Of a stretch of 64,000 bases of DNA, positions 1-13,600 are shown in pieces. Position numbers and translations under genes: made by a program. The notes below the pieces were generated by a model. It had not been told where the DNA came from. It was given only the letters and a program-made list of their open reading frames with translations, and did no database searches. Where the stretch lies: the NCBI RefSeq assembly GCF_036417845.1, contig NC_090020.1:32472425-32536424 (forward strand), in the 5' to 3' direction. Source of the DNA: Apteryx mantelli. Its lineage: Eukaryota; Chordata; Aves; Apterygiformes; Apterygidae. Position 1 is the first letter of the stretch; every line of letters begins with the position of its first letter.

Positions 1-309
1 GTATTTCGAAATGATACAACCCAAGCCTGAGGCCTCACTCTTCCTCAGTGCAAAACTGTTCTCCTTAGCAAGGTCTAATGTTGCAGTTTGCCAGGGCTTT
101 CCCCGGGAAACACGCAGATCTTAGGCAAAAAAGACCCAAAAAAACAGATGGGGAATGCAGTCACCCGGCCATGCAGGGAAATGCAGGCATCGGCCACTGG
201 GAAATTCAGTATAAAACCGACTCATTCGTGTCCACAGTGAACATACTGCCCTACGGCTTTCCAACCAGGGCCCCTGTTCAAATTTATGGACCGAAACACG
301 TATTTTCAA
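1..309. other. Non-coding flank, no gene seen
   Basis: No recognisable coding exon or RNA gene. A TATA-like string (TATAAAA) sits at 210-216, about 100 bp before the CpG-dense patch, so it could belong to a plus-strand promoter, but an isolated match is weak evidence. Confidence 0.5.
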
Positions 310-550
310 GGGCTGAGGGAGGCTCCCGCCCGCGCCGCCACGCCTCAGGCCCGCCGCGCCTGGCCACCATAGAGCAAGAAGGCCAGAGCGACCGGGAGCG
401 CCGCTCTGAGCGCGGCCAGCCCGCCGCGGCGGGGGCCGGCGGGCGGCGCCGCTCTGGGCGGCGCTCTCCGTGGTAGACATGGAGGCACCGCCACCTGGCG
501 GCCCAGCCCGCGCCGCTCCGCTCCCGCCTGCCCGGAAGATCAGCGCAAAA
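310..550. promoter_or_regulatory. Small CpG-dense patch, possible promoter of an unidentified transcript
   Basis: About 230 bp with very high GC and roughly 39 CpG dinucleotides by eye, standing out sharply from the AT-rich flanks. In vertebrates an undepleted CpG patch of this size usually marks a promoter or first exon. Both strands are open here, but the encoded peptides are Ala/Pro/Arg/Gly-rich and none resembles a known protein, so the ORFs are probably composition artefacts. A short plus-strand ORF with a fair start context begins at 479 (GACATGG) and runs 37 codons. No convincing splice donor close to the patch was found on either strand, so the transcript direction is open. It could also be a small intragenic or orphan CpG island. 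Confidence 0.4.
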
Positions 551-3395
551 AGAAAATACTGCCCACGTCGTCGGGGACTTAACCAGTTCTGAATTCAACA
601 CCGCTATGAGCGATTAGCAATTCGTAGCCACTAGCGGGGCAGCCCCTGTGCTACTCGCATACCTGCAGACTCAGGGCAGCCCAGAAAACATTTTAGCTGT
701 TATGTACCACTGACCTCGGGGCTGTTCAGCTTAAGCAGGCTGCACTAAAGATCAGGTTCACTCAATGGCTCAAATGTGCCTTCTTGCAAGCTCGTCTGTC
801 ATTTGCTGCTCATATCCCTCTTGCTTCATTTTGCGTCACCAGCCAGGTTCCTCTCTCCCTTTAGGTGTCATAACTCTCAGTGGGTTTTACCCCAGTGTCC
901 GCACCCGCATTTCTCTCTCTACTGAAGATCCCTGTGAGTAAAGCCTGCTGCTGGAGCAGCTGGAGCACCCCTCCGGAAGGCCACTTTTGTGGGTGTCACA
1001 CCAACCCCCCCCGCCCCATGACCACCAGGACGACGAGGCCTTGCCAAAGAAACACTCAGTTTTAATTTGCAGCCTTTTTCCTTGTCTCCTCCTCGGACTA
1101 AGGGTCGGGATCACACGAGCGCGCCTTGCTTTCCATGCAAACCCCATGGCGAGGTGAAGGGGACCACCAGGGAGCGGACCCTGGCACGGCCTCACCCCAG
1201 CCCCTGCTAGGGAGCCCACGGGAAAGAGCAGGGCTAAGGGGCACCGGCTGATGGGGGGTGAGGTGGGGCGGGGAGAACTGGCTTGTGTCCGGCAAGGTGC
1301 TGGCTATTAATCCATCCCCTCCCCCTGAAATACTGGCATTTTTGTTTCCTTTTGTTAAGAAACAAGCACAGAGTTATCCTCACTTTGATAAGTTGTAAAT
1401 CAAATACAATTAAGGTTATTTTGCCTGGAAAAAAAAAATCTAATGCTTGTATTTTGTTGACCTGATGATCATTTACTGATGACTGTTTCTTGTCCTGCCT
1501 GTGCCCAAACCTTCCCTTATTCATGCACACCACAGCCTATGAACACCTGTGTCAGTAGCAGAGAGACCACAACCAGTTGTGTGCACACGCTCATGTCTCT
1601 GTTAGAGTCCTTAAACAGCTCTTGCAAGCAGCGCTGCAACAGCATGTGCAGTGGCAAGCTGTGCTGAAAGATAGCTGGAAGCCAAGGCCGGTGTCTGTAG
1701 GGTTGTATGGATCAATGTTACAGGCTTGCGGCAAGACCGTCATGGGAACAAGTTACCCCAGAGATAGCCCAGCTTCCCTGATTAGTGTTCAGCCCTAGAG
1801 CAGCTATTTCCAAACCTCCCGAGAACAATTCTCTCCTCGCTGTTGCTGTCGTTCTTCATGTCTTGCTCTCACAAACTTATTTTCGTAAAGTGGGTTACTC
1901 ACTTTGTGCATGGCGCAGTGCGTATTGCAGCCTTCATTCATCCCAAAGGCAATCATCTCTGTATTCTCTTTAAATAAATCACTAGGGATGCATAAGTTCA
2001 TCATAATTTACATTTGCTCTTGAACGGCATCCTTTAAGGGTTCTTTGAATTGCATGTTATATTATCCAAGTCGTCTTAGCTCTAGCTAAAGGTCCCACAG
2101 CTCAACAGAGAAGGTTGCTTGATAACAGCTCTTGGCCTTCCTGCTTTGTGTCAAATTTTGCTGTTAAATACACCAATGTAAAACCTCCTTTGGCTACAAG
2201 TGAATTATATTTCTCATGCTCATATGTAACAAAGAACAGGGTTCTGACCTGTGCATTTTATTGTCACATCCTCCATGTATAAGTAACTGTATGGAAAGGA
2301 AGATTCATGCATATGGAGTACAAATTCCTTTGGGGCTTTATTTTTATTTTCAGTGCAAATACTCATGCTGCACTGATTTGATGTGAGCATATGACTGCAG
2401 GATATGATTTCATACCATTCAAGTCAATGGGGATTCTGGAGTAGTTTCAATGGTAGCAGAAAGGATCAGGCTCTTCCAGTCAGGTGACAGAAATGTGGTA
2501 TATGCATACAGCCAAATGCAGTCAGTGCAATCCATGAGTCTGCATACTGAATGCTTACTCTGTCCTCACTGATCACAAATATTACTGGCAGAAATCAACC
2601 TGGATTTCTTTTCTCACAGAAAATTTATGAGGGAAAATCATGAGCTGCTGGCAGACAATCTGGGAAGAATAAGAATGGTGAAACCCATCATATTAATTAT
2701 TCACTATAAACTATTCACCCTGCTGTTCCCGCAGACTGTCTCCTCTCTCTCTGTCTGCATCTACCTTGAGTTCTGGCTGATACGATGCAACTGACTCCAC
2801 TGAAACGTTTTCCAGCCACCTCTGCTTATTGCACTCACAGCTTAAAATTCAGTTTACTCATAGTTCAGCAACTTTTGTGCTTATCTGGCATCTGCAAAGG
2901 GGAAACGCTGAGAAATGTGCAGAATAAAAGAGCACATCTTGGGAGGGAGAGAGGAGCAGGGTCACACATAGGTATGCAAAACCTGTAGCAAGATGCAGCT
3001 AGCAAGGATCATTTCTTCACTTGTGGAGCCTGCTCAGCAGTCCATTTAAACCCATCTCAGTGTCCAAAAAACTTCAGGGGAATAATTTATATGCTTATGG
3101 TTTTACACACAGTTAAGTGTGTATTGGTTTCTTAAACCTCTGTATAATCCAATAAAGAAAAAATCAAAAGCTTCGGTAAACCTCCTGCATTAGAAGAAAT
3201 CCTGCAACCTAACTGGTTGAGTTAGGAAGCTCTTTCCAGTGACTGATGCTTATGTATCATAAGTATTCCCTAACAGCCATTATTCATCAGCAGAGAGTTC
3301 AGCACAGGCAGACTAGAAACCTGGATCATGGAGCTGTATTTCTGAAAAATCTTGCATTGCCATTTCTCTCCTTGACCAGTTGATATAACTGATCT
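551..3395. other. Intergenic, no gene seen
   Basis: Mixed-composition DNA without recognisable exons, RNA genes or repeats. The 880-1,280 part is somewhat GC-rich with a C-run near 1,006, but CpG is sparse and the open frames on both strands match nothing I recognise. Confidence 0.5.
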
Positions 3396-3399
3396 GATC

Positions 3400-3901
3400 T
3401 GTTAGAGAATATTGAACTGAAGCTGTCTAGAATTAATTGCTTAGCATAACTTGCTTAGCATTAGTAGCTAAATTTGCTGAAGCCTTAGGCCTCAGGCTGT
3501 GAATTTTTACCTAGATAAGTAAAAGGGGGCCCCAGAGCCGGTTCAAGCTGGAGAAATAAAGAAGTTGCATGGACGGCAGGAGTAGCTAACCTTGAAGATA
3601 AGAAGCAGCCTGCCTAGAGACAATGAAGGGGCCAGTGAAGAAGGGGAAGACCCCAGACCTGACTGTTATTATTGATCCAAACTATCGCTTGAGGGGTGGG
3701 GAATTTAGATTGTAAGGGTATAATTGCCCAGGGATTTCTTTGTTCGGGGTCCCTCTTCAGAGGCACCCAGCTCGAGCTGTAATTACCGCACGTGAATCAT
3801 TACATTTTATTTTTCTTCAATCTGACTTCAGACTTCTGCCTCAGCAGGAACCTAGGGTAGGACCCTGTTATGGAGGCTGGCGAGCCTGATTTTCCGTAAC
3901 A
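3400..3901 (+). mobile_element. Solo LTR of an endogenous retrovirus, ERV1-like
   Basis: A 502-bp unit starts with TGTTA and ends with TAACA, the perfect 5-bp terminal inverted repeat with TG...CA ends expected of a retroviral LTR. It is flanked on both sides by the 4-bp direct repeat GATC (3396-3399 and 3902-3905), which fits an integration target duplication. A 4-bp duplication is typical of class I (gammaretrovirus-like) elements; ERVK and ERVL usually make 6 and 5 bp. An AATAAA at 3555-3560 points to plus orientation. A 10-bp direct repeat (TTGCTTAGCA at 3437-3446 and 3451-3460) lies in the presumed U3. No gag, pol or env sequence is attached, so this is a solo LTR left by recombination between two LTRs. 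The family name is not assigned. Confidence 0.75.
3555..3560 (+). terminator. Candidate polyadenylation signal of the LTR
   Basis: AATAAA inside the LTR on the plus strand, where retroviral LTRs carry the signal that ends the R region. It supports the orientation call; the motif alone is common by chance. Confidence 0.4.
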
Positions 3902-6238
3902 GATCATCCCTCTGTTGCTGTGTGTCCTTGCCACAGCCATACTCAGCCACATATGGGCATGAAACGGTATGTGAGCTGTCAGATAATCTCCATGGAGGTC
4001 AGCTTCATAGCATCACTTGCTTGAGCCAAGAGACTTCCATTTGTCTGCCAGGGACAGACAGAGTAAGTGTAGATCCCACACTTCTTGCTGCAATTTCATG
4101 GCCTGTGGCTAAAGATCCCTTTTTCCCTTTTTCTCTATTAAGCCAGTCAGCCCTCAACCCTAAGCTGTTAAGAGAAACTCTGACTAAAATGTGAATGCTA
4201 CTTGTGGTAAGAGAGATACCACTGTACACTATAGTTACAGAAGTGACAGATTGCTGTGCTGGAGAAGGGCCTACCTCTACGTTTCTAGTTGTACTAGGTA
4301 TATTTAAATATACTACAAGTTGCTTTTTTGTCTCAGAGGTTCTAAATTTTTGAATAGAAATAGCAGTCATAAAGTGGCCATATTGATCTCCCAAGTGATA
4401 CTGCATTTTAACAAAGGGATTTGTCAAACTATTTCCCTGTTTCCAGGCAACCTGGCTGGGGAGAAAGATAAATTAAACATTGTGCTAACAGATTGACATA
4501 TAACTTTGACAGCTATTTTTAACAAATGTAAATCTAAATTACTGCCCCCAACAGTTTCATTCAAATTCTGTGATCTCAGCTACTTTAATACCTCTGATTA
4601 ATTTATTTTCACTTTTTCTTGAAATGCCCAATCCACAGATAGCAATCCAGAACTATGATTATTTACATGGTGATATGGGCAGGCATGATGCTTGATAAAA
4701 AAAATACAAATGACAGCTCTTTCCCTAAGATGCTGACGATCTGAAGTGTAAACATAAATTGATTGTTCAAGTGTAGAGGGGAGAAGGAGTGAGTGAATTC
4801 AGTCTGGAGAGCCCAGGAATGCTGAAATTTAGTTCCCTTCCTCTTTTGCAGAGGCACTTTGGAGATCAATTTCTAAACAAGGGTGTAGATCAGGCACTGG
4901 TGAAGCCTGGGGAACAGCTATAAATCCAGTGTAGAGATCAAACCAAAGTGAGTATTGCTACCCTTTGTTTAGCATTTGGAGCTATGCAGAATTGTTCCTA
5001 TTACCAGGTAAACAATTCAGTTATTTCTTCAGTACACCTTTGCTTATTTATAAAGAATTTACAAAAAGAGTCCTGTTTTCCTCAGACACGGACGAACAAA
5101 CATCAGTAGGTGGCTTCCTGTTTGCCATACCCACACAGTTTTGATCCCTGGGGAGCTTACTCACTCTTTCCCCCCATCCTGGACCAAATTATTTTCCCTC
5201 TGCCTGCTGGCTTTTCTCCTCAGTTTTTTGTTGTGCATTCACAGCTTGCCAAATAGTCCTTTAATGCCTGTTTGCAATGAGAAAGCTCTTCTGCCTATTG
5301 CCTTAGATGGTCGTCCTGTTGTTTTGGCTCTGTCCCTGTTACTGTATAAAGTCCCTTAATTGTTCTTTGTGCTGAACTGGAAATACGAATGCTTTAACGT
5401 ATGTTGTAACCACATCTGTGACTATAGGTGATTGTTAACACTGGCTAAAAGGACGCTTTTACCTAATGCTTGAAGAATTTTTGTGGGTGACTGTGGGCAG
5501 ACCCAGCAGGCCCTGAGAGGCCAGATAGAGCAAAACAGAGGCCAGGGACCCTAGCTAAGGCTAGGCTTCTCCCAGTGTTGGTACACGAGAGCATTGTCTC
5601 AAACAAAAATATTACAGGAGTTTACTCTGATGAATATTTGATCAAGAAATATCATCTATAGTAACATGCATTTTACCTGAGTGGTGGTATTCAGTGCAAG
5701 CAGTTCAACGCACATGATCAGCACCAAAATCAGTGAGTCTGGTTCTATTCCTTCTGAATAGGTGGCAAAATTCCCATGAAGTAGACCCTAGGTGACTTAA
5801 TTAGCATTTGATGAAATTTAGTATCTGCGCCATCCTGATCAGCATAACTTCAAACTCTAGCTAAGGAAGGATAAAATAATTACTGAATGCAAATGAGCTA
5901 ATAAGGATGCTGCTTGGGAACAGATGCTAGTGAAGATAAGCTTCATAATTGTCTGCTGATCTGTTTCCAATAAGGTCATGGTATGATACTTTTTCCCTGG
6001 TTTTGGTTTGTTTTGGTAAAATCCATTGGCTCTTCAGTATCTGAACATCTTTCTGTTACCTCAGATGTTTCAGCAGAACTCTGCCTTTGACATATCACCT
6101 ACCAAATATGCCTTATTATATGTATCACAGTTTGGGCTGCAGGGGTCTCCATGCTGAATAATACCACAAATACCAAGAAAATTTCATCTCTCCAAGGCCT
6201 GAATTGTTGCCTGCTCTTACCCATCTACACTGGGTCAT

Positions 6239-6254
6239 GGGGGGGGGGGGGGGG
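6239..6254 (+). repeat. Mononucleotide run, 16 G
   Basis: Sixteen consecutive G on the plus strand. G runs this long are rare in vertebrate DNA, can form quadruplex-type structures and are prone to length errors in sequencing and replication. Confidence 0.9.
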
Positions 6255-9200
6255 TACAGTTATTCTCATCCTCTCCTGCAACCCAGCAGTTCACGACTGA
6301 AGATCCTGATAGTGAAATGGTGCCTCAGATGCCAACATGAAAGGATACGCCGTGCACTAAGGCCCCTCATCTGGTGGCAACTGAAGCTGCTCCTAGGATC
6401 CTGTCACTGCCAATATGTGTTAGCTGAGAATCTGACTTACAGTTTCTTTACCCCCTCCTTTTTATATCTTCATAAATAGCCTGTTAGTAGTGTCAGACTG
6501 TGGTGACATCTTGATCTTTCCCCTTTCTTTCCCCCTACCTTGTAGAAACTGATTTAATGTAATTGCTTCCAAGTAACTTAATGAATGGGAGAGAGTCTAA
6601 TGTGACCATCATCAAAAGAAACATGCTCTTCATTATTCAGAGAGGGAACCACAGAGATATGTGTTAGCCCTGGAGAATTTAAACCACTTAAAATAAGGGT
6701 CAATTTGGTGGCTATGGAAACTGTAATTATTTTACCGTCCGATAAAAGGGAAGTACCAGGCTGTCGAGTGGCTGACTGCAAGCTAGGAATTACCACAGTT
6801 CATAAATGAAAGCAAAACAGGAGTGTATGCCATACATATGTGGGATGTACCTTGGAAGAGTCTTTTCAAAGGGCAGGTTATCTAATAAGAAGAAAGTTTT
6901 GGTGCTATTTAATAATACTACTCCTATAAGAATAAGAACATGAATTCAAGAATAAGCAATTTTGCTTAAGTTGTAAGGGAGGAGGAGCTGTATATCTGAT
7001 GTCTATGAGTTATTTGGGTCTGTGGCATGGAACGGGCTCTGGTTAATCATGGCAGAAGTTTGGATGTTGTTCCTAAAAAGCTAAGCTCACATACGAACAT
7101 GGAAATATGGGATAAAATATCTATGCCGTATATTATATCAAAATCAATAATGATCATATTCTTTCCTAGGCTGAAATAAAACCTGTGTATCTGTTAATTG
7201 ATTTTAATACTGGAGGAAAGGATCCCTCTATAAATATACATTTTTAAGTAAAATTACATAAGCTTTCCAAACCATTGTAATTGCAGAGCACTTCTCCTTC
7301 AGTAGTATTACTTCAGTTTTCAAAACATAAAATTAACTTGGAAGTGCAAAAATGGGCTTAATGCTAGTGCTCACATGAACAACAGAACATTAGCTACAAT
7401 GTGCAGAATGCTGGTTTCAGCTGTAAGACATAAACACAGAGATTGCAAAGGCGAGAGAGAACTTTCCAGTCTGTGGAAATCCCTTTTCTCGTGTTTTGTG
7501 TTAACACCTACAGGCAGGTCAGTAGAAACCAAGGCTTGTGTCTCTGTGAGTTTTGATTTGAACACATGCAGCCACAGTTTAGATATCTACAAGTCAGTAG
7601 TCCTAACTTGCAGAGGCATAGACCACTCATAGCTTCCTTTTAATGCCAGTGGAAGATGCTCATCACTCTTAAATGTGAGTCCAGACATGTGGCGAGTCCA
7701 CTAGCACCCCAGCACCTGGGACAGGCGAAGGTTGGGTACACAATGGTGTCCATCCCATTCCTTGAGCAAGACTTTGCTTAGAGAGGCTTCTTCATTTGGG
7801 TGAGGTACAGATACCCTATTAAAATGATGCTTCATTGCCGTAAAGATGCTTCAAGTAGGCCAATTTCAAATAACCACTTTTACATTTGTGGGAAAATTAT
7901 TTTATTTTCCCACTAGTCTATCAGGAATAAACAGGCCAATGGGTGGCAGTGTGGCACATGGCAGGACAAGAATTGAACAGCACAAATGAAGAATGAGCAA
8001 GTCAGACTGAGGCAGAAAATCCCGCCTGAAACGCGAATCTTAAACACATCTGTGTATTTGGGGTTCAGAGAAAATTGTACTTTGTACTGAGCTTTCAGTT
8101 CATTTCATGATTATTGTAAACTGACTGCCTTATTTTTAAAGTAAATGGCTTAAAGACCTTTTAACATAACACATGGTTTTAAAATAATTTCTTCTCTATC
8201 TTAGCTGCTTAATGAGCTGAAAAGATGGGCAAGGTAGTTATTTTCTTGGGAACATAAGGCAAAAAGATCCTCTGAGATACTGCTTTGTCTATGTCTTCTG
8301 AGGAGTTGTTCTACACTGAAAAAAAAATTCAACAGTTGTTTTCCACAGCACAGCATGAAGCCCTCTGACTGGGACACCGTATTACCAATCTAGTTTTTGT
8401 GGGCTGAACAGAGTGGACTGAAGATTTTCTCTGATACTGTCTGTTACTGCTGGAGCATTAGATATTAATTAAGCACTGATTTCCCTCCAATAAATTCAAC
8501 TTTTTGTTAAACACTGAAAATATTGATTTTCCAATATTTTTGTCTGTACACCTGTAAGGAGGAATCATTTTTAGTAAAAATCCACATTTTCCATTGATAC
8601 AAAAAAAACCGCGCCTAGCTTTGAACCTTAAATATAAGAGGTTTTTTTCAAACCTCTACCACAGACAGCTGACTTCTGCACCTCCCAGTTTCTATGGAAA
8701 ATATTGTCTTGCATCACATTCTCTTTCTCTCTCCTTCTCTTGCCTAAAGCCTTTTAGTTTTTCTTCCTACATCTTTTTTATCCTGGAATAAGTCATTTCC
8801 TCTTGAAAAATGAATATTTAGTTATTAGTTTCAGGGGGAAATACAGAGCAGTATTTGGTTCACAAAGCTATATAATCAAATGTAGATAAAATTAAAAATT
8901 GCTATTGGTTTGGTTTGGCTTTTTTTAATGTCTTTCTCTGAAACTCAGTAGACGCACCAAATAATAGAGTCACATTTTACATCTTTGGGTTTTTTTGACA
9001 AAGACCTCAAAACATAAACATTTAGGTTTTTGTGGCAGGGCTATCATACTGCCACTGCATGCAGTGGGATTGTGGCTTTTTGTTGGGGATGTCTAGGACC
9101 AACACAACATAAACAGCCCATATTTCCCCATCAGCTCTGGCTGTCTTGGGTGTTCCTGATCTGGCACAAAGTGTGGTAGATACAGAAAAATCAACATCCA

Positions 9201-10596
9201 GTAATTATGTGACAGCAGCAGCTAGAATACAGTATGCGTATGCAGACTGGAGCTACATGCAAGATAGAGAAGTCATTGTCAATGTACACAAAAATTCAAG
9301 CCAGCTTTTCCCATCAGAGGAAGTAATCCCATGTTCACATCTGGTGTTTAAATTTGGTACAGCTCATTGGAAACTTACAGAATGCCCAGAGCTTCCTTAC
9401 CCAGTGCAACAAGTCTCAGCATACCAACATTCACCTGCTCTTCCTTGAAATGAAGCACAAACTGTTGGGTGCAACCCAGGAAACCGAAGCCAACATTTCC
9501 TTCCCAGAAGCTGACAACAGCCACTTCCACTCTCTACACAGTGCGCAGTTCCTGCTGATTTCAGGGATGCTGATTGAATCCAGCAAGCAGAATTGTTCAC
9601 CTTATTGGTATAAGAAGGCTGTTTACTGTAGTATGTGTCTCCAATCACATTGCTAAAACTCAGGTTGCCCAGACTTTTGTATTTTGGAAAAGCCTTTTGC
9701 TTCTTATATGTAGGGGCATGTGGTGCCTGGCAGGGTGCTTTAGTACACAGGAGAGTAAGAGGTCCAATAAAACTGTACTGAGGAAGCTGAACTGAATGCA
9801 TGTAACAGCCTGAAGCACTTTTCAAGGAAATGAGGAAGAACACCATTCATTTCCACAAATAAACAGATCATTTAACTCAGAAGTCTGTCTGTTTCAAAGG
9901 GAAAGGAGTATTTAAGGCAGGAACAGAGCTATGTTTCTCAGGGCTGGAACTCTGTCATTGTCCTGAGCCCTTCAAAAATGCCTTTGCAAGACATTTCTGT
10001 GCAATAATTTCTGTGAAGAACGATATCTTTACCTGGCACTAACACTGTAGACCATTGTAGTACACAGGCTGCAGTACTCCAAAGCAAAGTTGTCCAGGTG
10101 CAAGTGGAAAATGCTACAGAAATTCCATCTGTCAACATAAATCATCAGCTAAAACATGTCTTACTAAAGCAATTTCAATAACTCTAAGTGACTTTTACCC
10201 AAGGTTCATTTTTCAAGGTTGTTTCAGAAGGCTGTAAACAAAGATACTGTTTTTTCTCTTCCAGTGATGGAACATGTTGCGTTTCTAGTAATCCATGCAT
10301 TGAGAAATCCACTTACAGAGATATCATTACCAGCATAATACTCACGTGTTCTTGGAAAGCAGCTGTGCTATGGAAACATCTGTGCTATATATTTAGATCA
10401 GACTGTAATGGGGGGGAATTTCTAGTTTCCTTGTAGTTCTTCTAAAGAATCATCATGAGATTTGTAAATAGATTTTCCTGAAATGATATAAACAAATATT
10501 ATTTATCACAAAGGAACCAGCAAAATAATATGAAAAAAATTTATAAAACATTTTATCCTAGCAATATAAGACTTTAAACAATAAGAAAAAACTATG

Positions 10597-10670
10597 TGTA
10601 TACATTATAGATTATATATTATACACTATATATTATTATATATTAAGCATTACATTTTATTTTCTTAATA
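10597..10670. repeat. AT-rich low-complexity tract
   Basis: A run dominated by TATATTA-type words with almost no G or C. It is an ordinary low-complexity or decayed AT microsatellite with no clear unit length. Confidence 0.6.
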
Positions 10671-13600
10671 ATCTGAAAGTAGACTCTGAACCATATGACC
10701 TCGCCAGCTGCCAACAGCTAGAGAGGCAATGACTCAACTCAGCAATCATTCTCAGAGCAGCATTTCTATGGGAGATCCTGCACAGAGTAATACATATCAC
10801 TTAATTTTTAATGGGACAGTTTAAAAAACACACTTTGACGTTCTTGCCTTGGCAGAAGTCTCACTGTCAGTCTGACTAACAAATCAAATGCAGTAAGGCA
10901 TGGCTGACTTGCTTCGAGGGGAAGGATGTAGTCCGATAGATCTGCAGTTAAGTTTGTATTTTGAAACTAGGAACCCCAAGTTTGTATAGCCACAGTTGGA
11001 GACAACTAACTAATCTAGTGACATGAATCCTACTTGCCAGAATTGTCATGCTTTTCACTGAAAAAAGTTGCAATAAATTAAGCAAGGCTTTGACCTTTGG
11101 TGTTCCAGTAACATTAAAGGTCCCTTAAAGTCCCATGAGGAGTCAGGCTAAAGTATTTTATGCCAACCACTTTCACGCTGTAACAGCACTATTAGCATAC
11201 CTGACAATGAAACACATAAAAAAAGACTATAATGTGAAGCCAGAGAAAACAGCAATGCTCTCTAAAATTATGTTTATTGAGGAGAGCAGGCCCACTGAAA
11301 AAGACTGAAATAATAGAAATGTGCCCCTCCAGCAGTCTAGTAGTTTAAAAATTATTTGCACAGCATCAACAGCCACTGCCCATGGCAATGATGTGTTGTC
11401 ATGACATTTCAGTTGTCCTTTCTCATTCTGTTATTGCCTTTTGGCCATATAAGAAGCATTCAGTATAAAAAGAAACAAAAATTATAAGCCTTGGCCCATA
11501 TAATAGCATGATGGACCTTCTAAATGCTATGAACATATTCTTTGATTAACCCGTAGAGCAGACTTTGGAGACAAGTAATTACTTATATTAGTTTATACAT
11601 TCAAGAATGTGTAGATTCTGAGCAGAACATTTTAATTCCTAGCAGAGAACTTTGGTCTCCAGTTTGCAGACTTGCAGTTGTATATCTAATTTGTCATGAC
11701 TGGAGGTACTCTTGCAACAATTCTACATATTAAATGTCAAAAACTTCAGAAATTTTGCATGTAAAGTACCAAATAAATGTGCAAGGCTGTCTATGACTTG
11801 CTTTATGTCTAGATTATGAAGAACAAGATACATATTCCAGCATTCCTATAGCATTCCTGTATGTATTCCATTGTCTTTCTGAGCTGATATACCTTTTAAC
11901 CCTTACTCTGGAAACTGAAAAAGAGCTCCATCCTCTCCAGTTAATGACAGCTATCAAAAATGGCTCTGTAAGGGGAAAAATATCAGCTATAAATAGTCAA
12001 AAACACCCTTCCCCTTTAGTTGTAACCCTTATCATCAGCACATAAAACTCTTCTTTTAACCGTCTCTATGCTCTGTCATGTGAAGCCAGCAGAATAAACA
12101 AAAGTTCCTTTATATTGTTTCAGGAAATCTGCAGTAAGGTTCCCCAAGGCTGTTGCCTAGCCAGCCTGCAATATTAAAAACAAACCAGTGTGTGACACGC
12201 AGAACTGATTCAATGGCTTTTGTCAGCTGCAGAACAGGCTTTGACTAAAGCCTACTGCAGAGGTTCTCTTGGAGGACTGGCCAAAAGTTATACCTAGGAG
12301 CTGGGCAGAATGATTAAAGGAGGCAAAACCCTGGGAAAGAAGTTTACAAAAAGTTAGCTGTTTCAAAGCTGAGTTGGGTTTTGAGCTTGTTAGGACAAGC
12401 CTTGTTTACATCTTTACTAGTAAATAAAATGGGCTAGGGACCTTTGAGGCCAACTGGCTCACCTTGGCTCAAATCCTTAAGGCTAATCCTTCTTCTCCTC
12501 CAGAATAGTTTATTTTCATCTGTACTGCCCATTGGGAACAGTTTATGTCCTGTGGTTATTCCAAGTCGTGCCAGGATACTGCTTTGGAAAGTGCTAGCTG
12601 GTATCGGCCAGAATCATGCTCTGGATTTAATGCCAATATCCAGACACATGCCCTGGCCTTGTCCTGTGCATTCAGACAGGGGCATCCTTTTTAACCAAGA
12701 TCACACTCTTTAAACGTTGGATTCCAGTGCTCAGTGAATTCAAGTATGTAGTTCATTTTTTATCCTTATCTTTTTAAAACAGTTTAAAACATATAAGCTA
12801 CAAAACTATTCCTAAAAAGGCACAACAGCTACTAATTCTTCTGTTTTTAACCTTTATGGTCAACTGAATGTCATAAAACCGGCAACAAGAGGTTCTCAGA
12901 ATGTTTCCCCAGGGAAGGATCTATTTGGTTTTAAAGAGCAAAAGTGGATAACTTTTCCTGCTAAAAACCTCAAGTGAATGTTGCACAGTTTTGATGTATT
13001 AAACCAGAATCTTGTGGACATTTACCAGTTTTCAGATGGGGATGTGGGTTCCTACATAATGAATTCCAGCACTCTGACACTAAAATATTTTCCTCACATT
13101 TTGCAGGTCCTTAGAAATAGTCTGTAGACCTTCTGGGCTAAAAAAACACTTATAACCAAACCATCTACTGGGTTAGGACTACATGACCTTGCTGGGCTGA
13201 CTTTTTAAACACATCTTTCTGAATTATCAGAACTTGCAATAACAAGGAAACAGTCATCAATTCATCATGCATCTTTTTTTTTTCCCCCAAGTTGTCGTGG
13301 GAGTAGGATCTGACAGTATTTGTCCTAAGGTGCTAAACTTTGATGTGTTGGTTTCTCCAGGAGCTATTTAATCTCTGCTTGTCCTTCCTTATTTTTCGTC
13401 TGTATTACAGACCAAACAGAGACTTTCAGCCCATCTAAAAACTCACAGCAAGATTTTTTGGTGGTGCTGATGCTGAGAGGGAGAATAGATGGTGTATGTC
13501 CCTACAACTGAAGGACTGACAGCAGTTGATTTGATCTCAGGCATGAACTAGGGCACTTGTGAGAACTGCTGAAACACAGGACTCCAGAACATCTCTTCTG

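Noticed and set aside
4005-4427. 140-codon frame on the minus strand next to the solo LTR
   Set aside because: It lies outside the LTR boundaries and resembles no retroviral or host protein.
9052-9067. 16-bp perfect palindrome CCACTGCATGCAGTGG
   Set aside because: About one palindrome of this length is expected by chance in 64 kb.
9397-9846. 149-codon frame on the minus strand
   Set aside because: No recognisable domain, overlapping open frames on the other strand, and a length expected by chance among many kilobases of six-frame translation.
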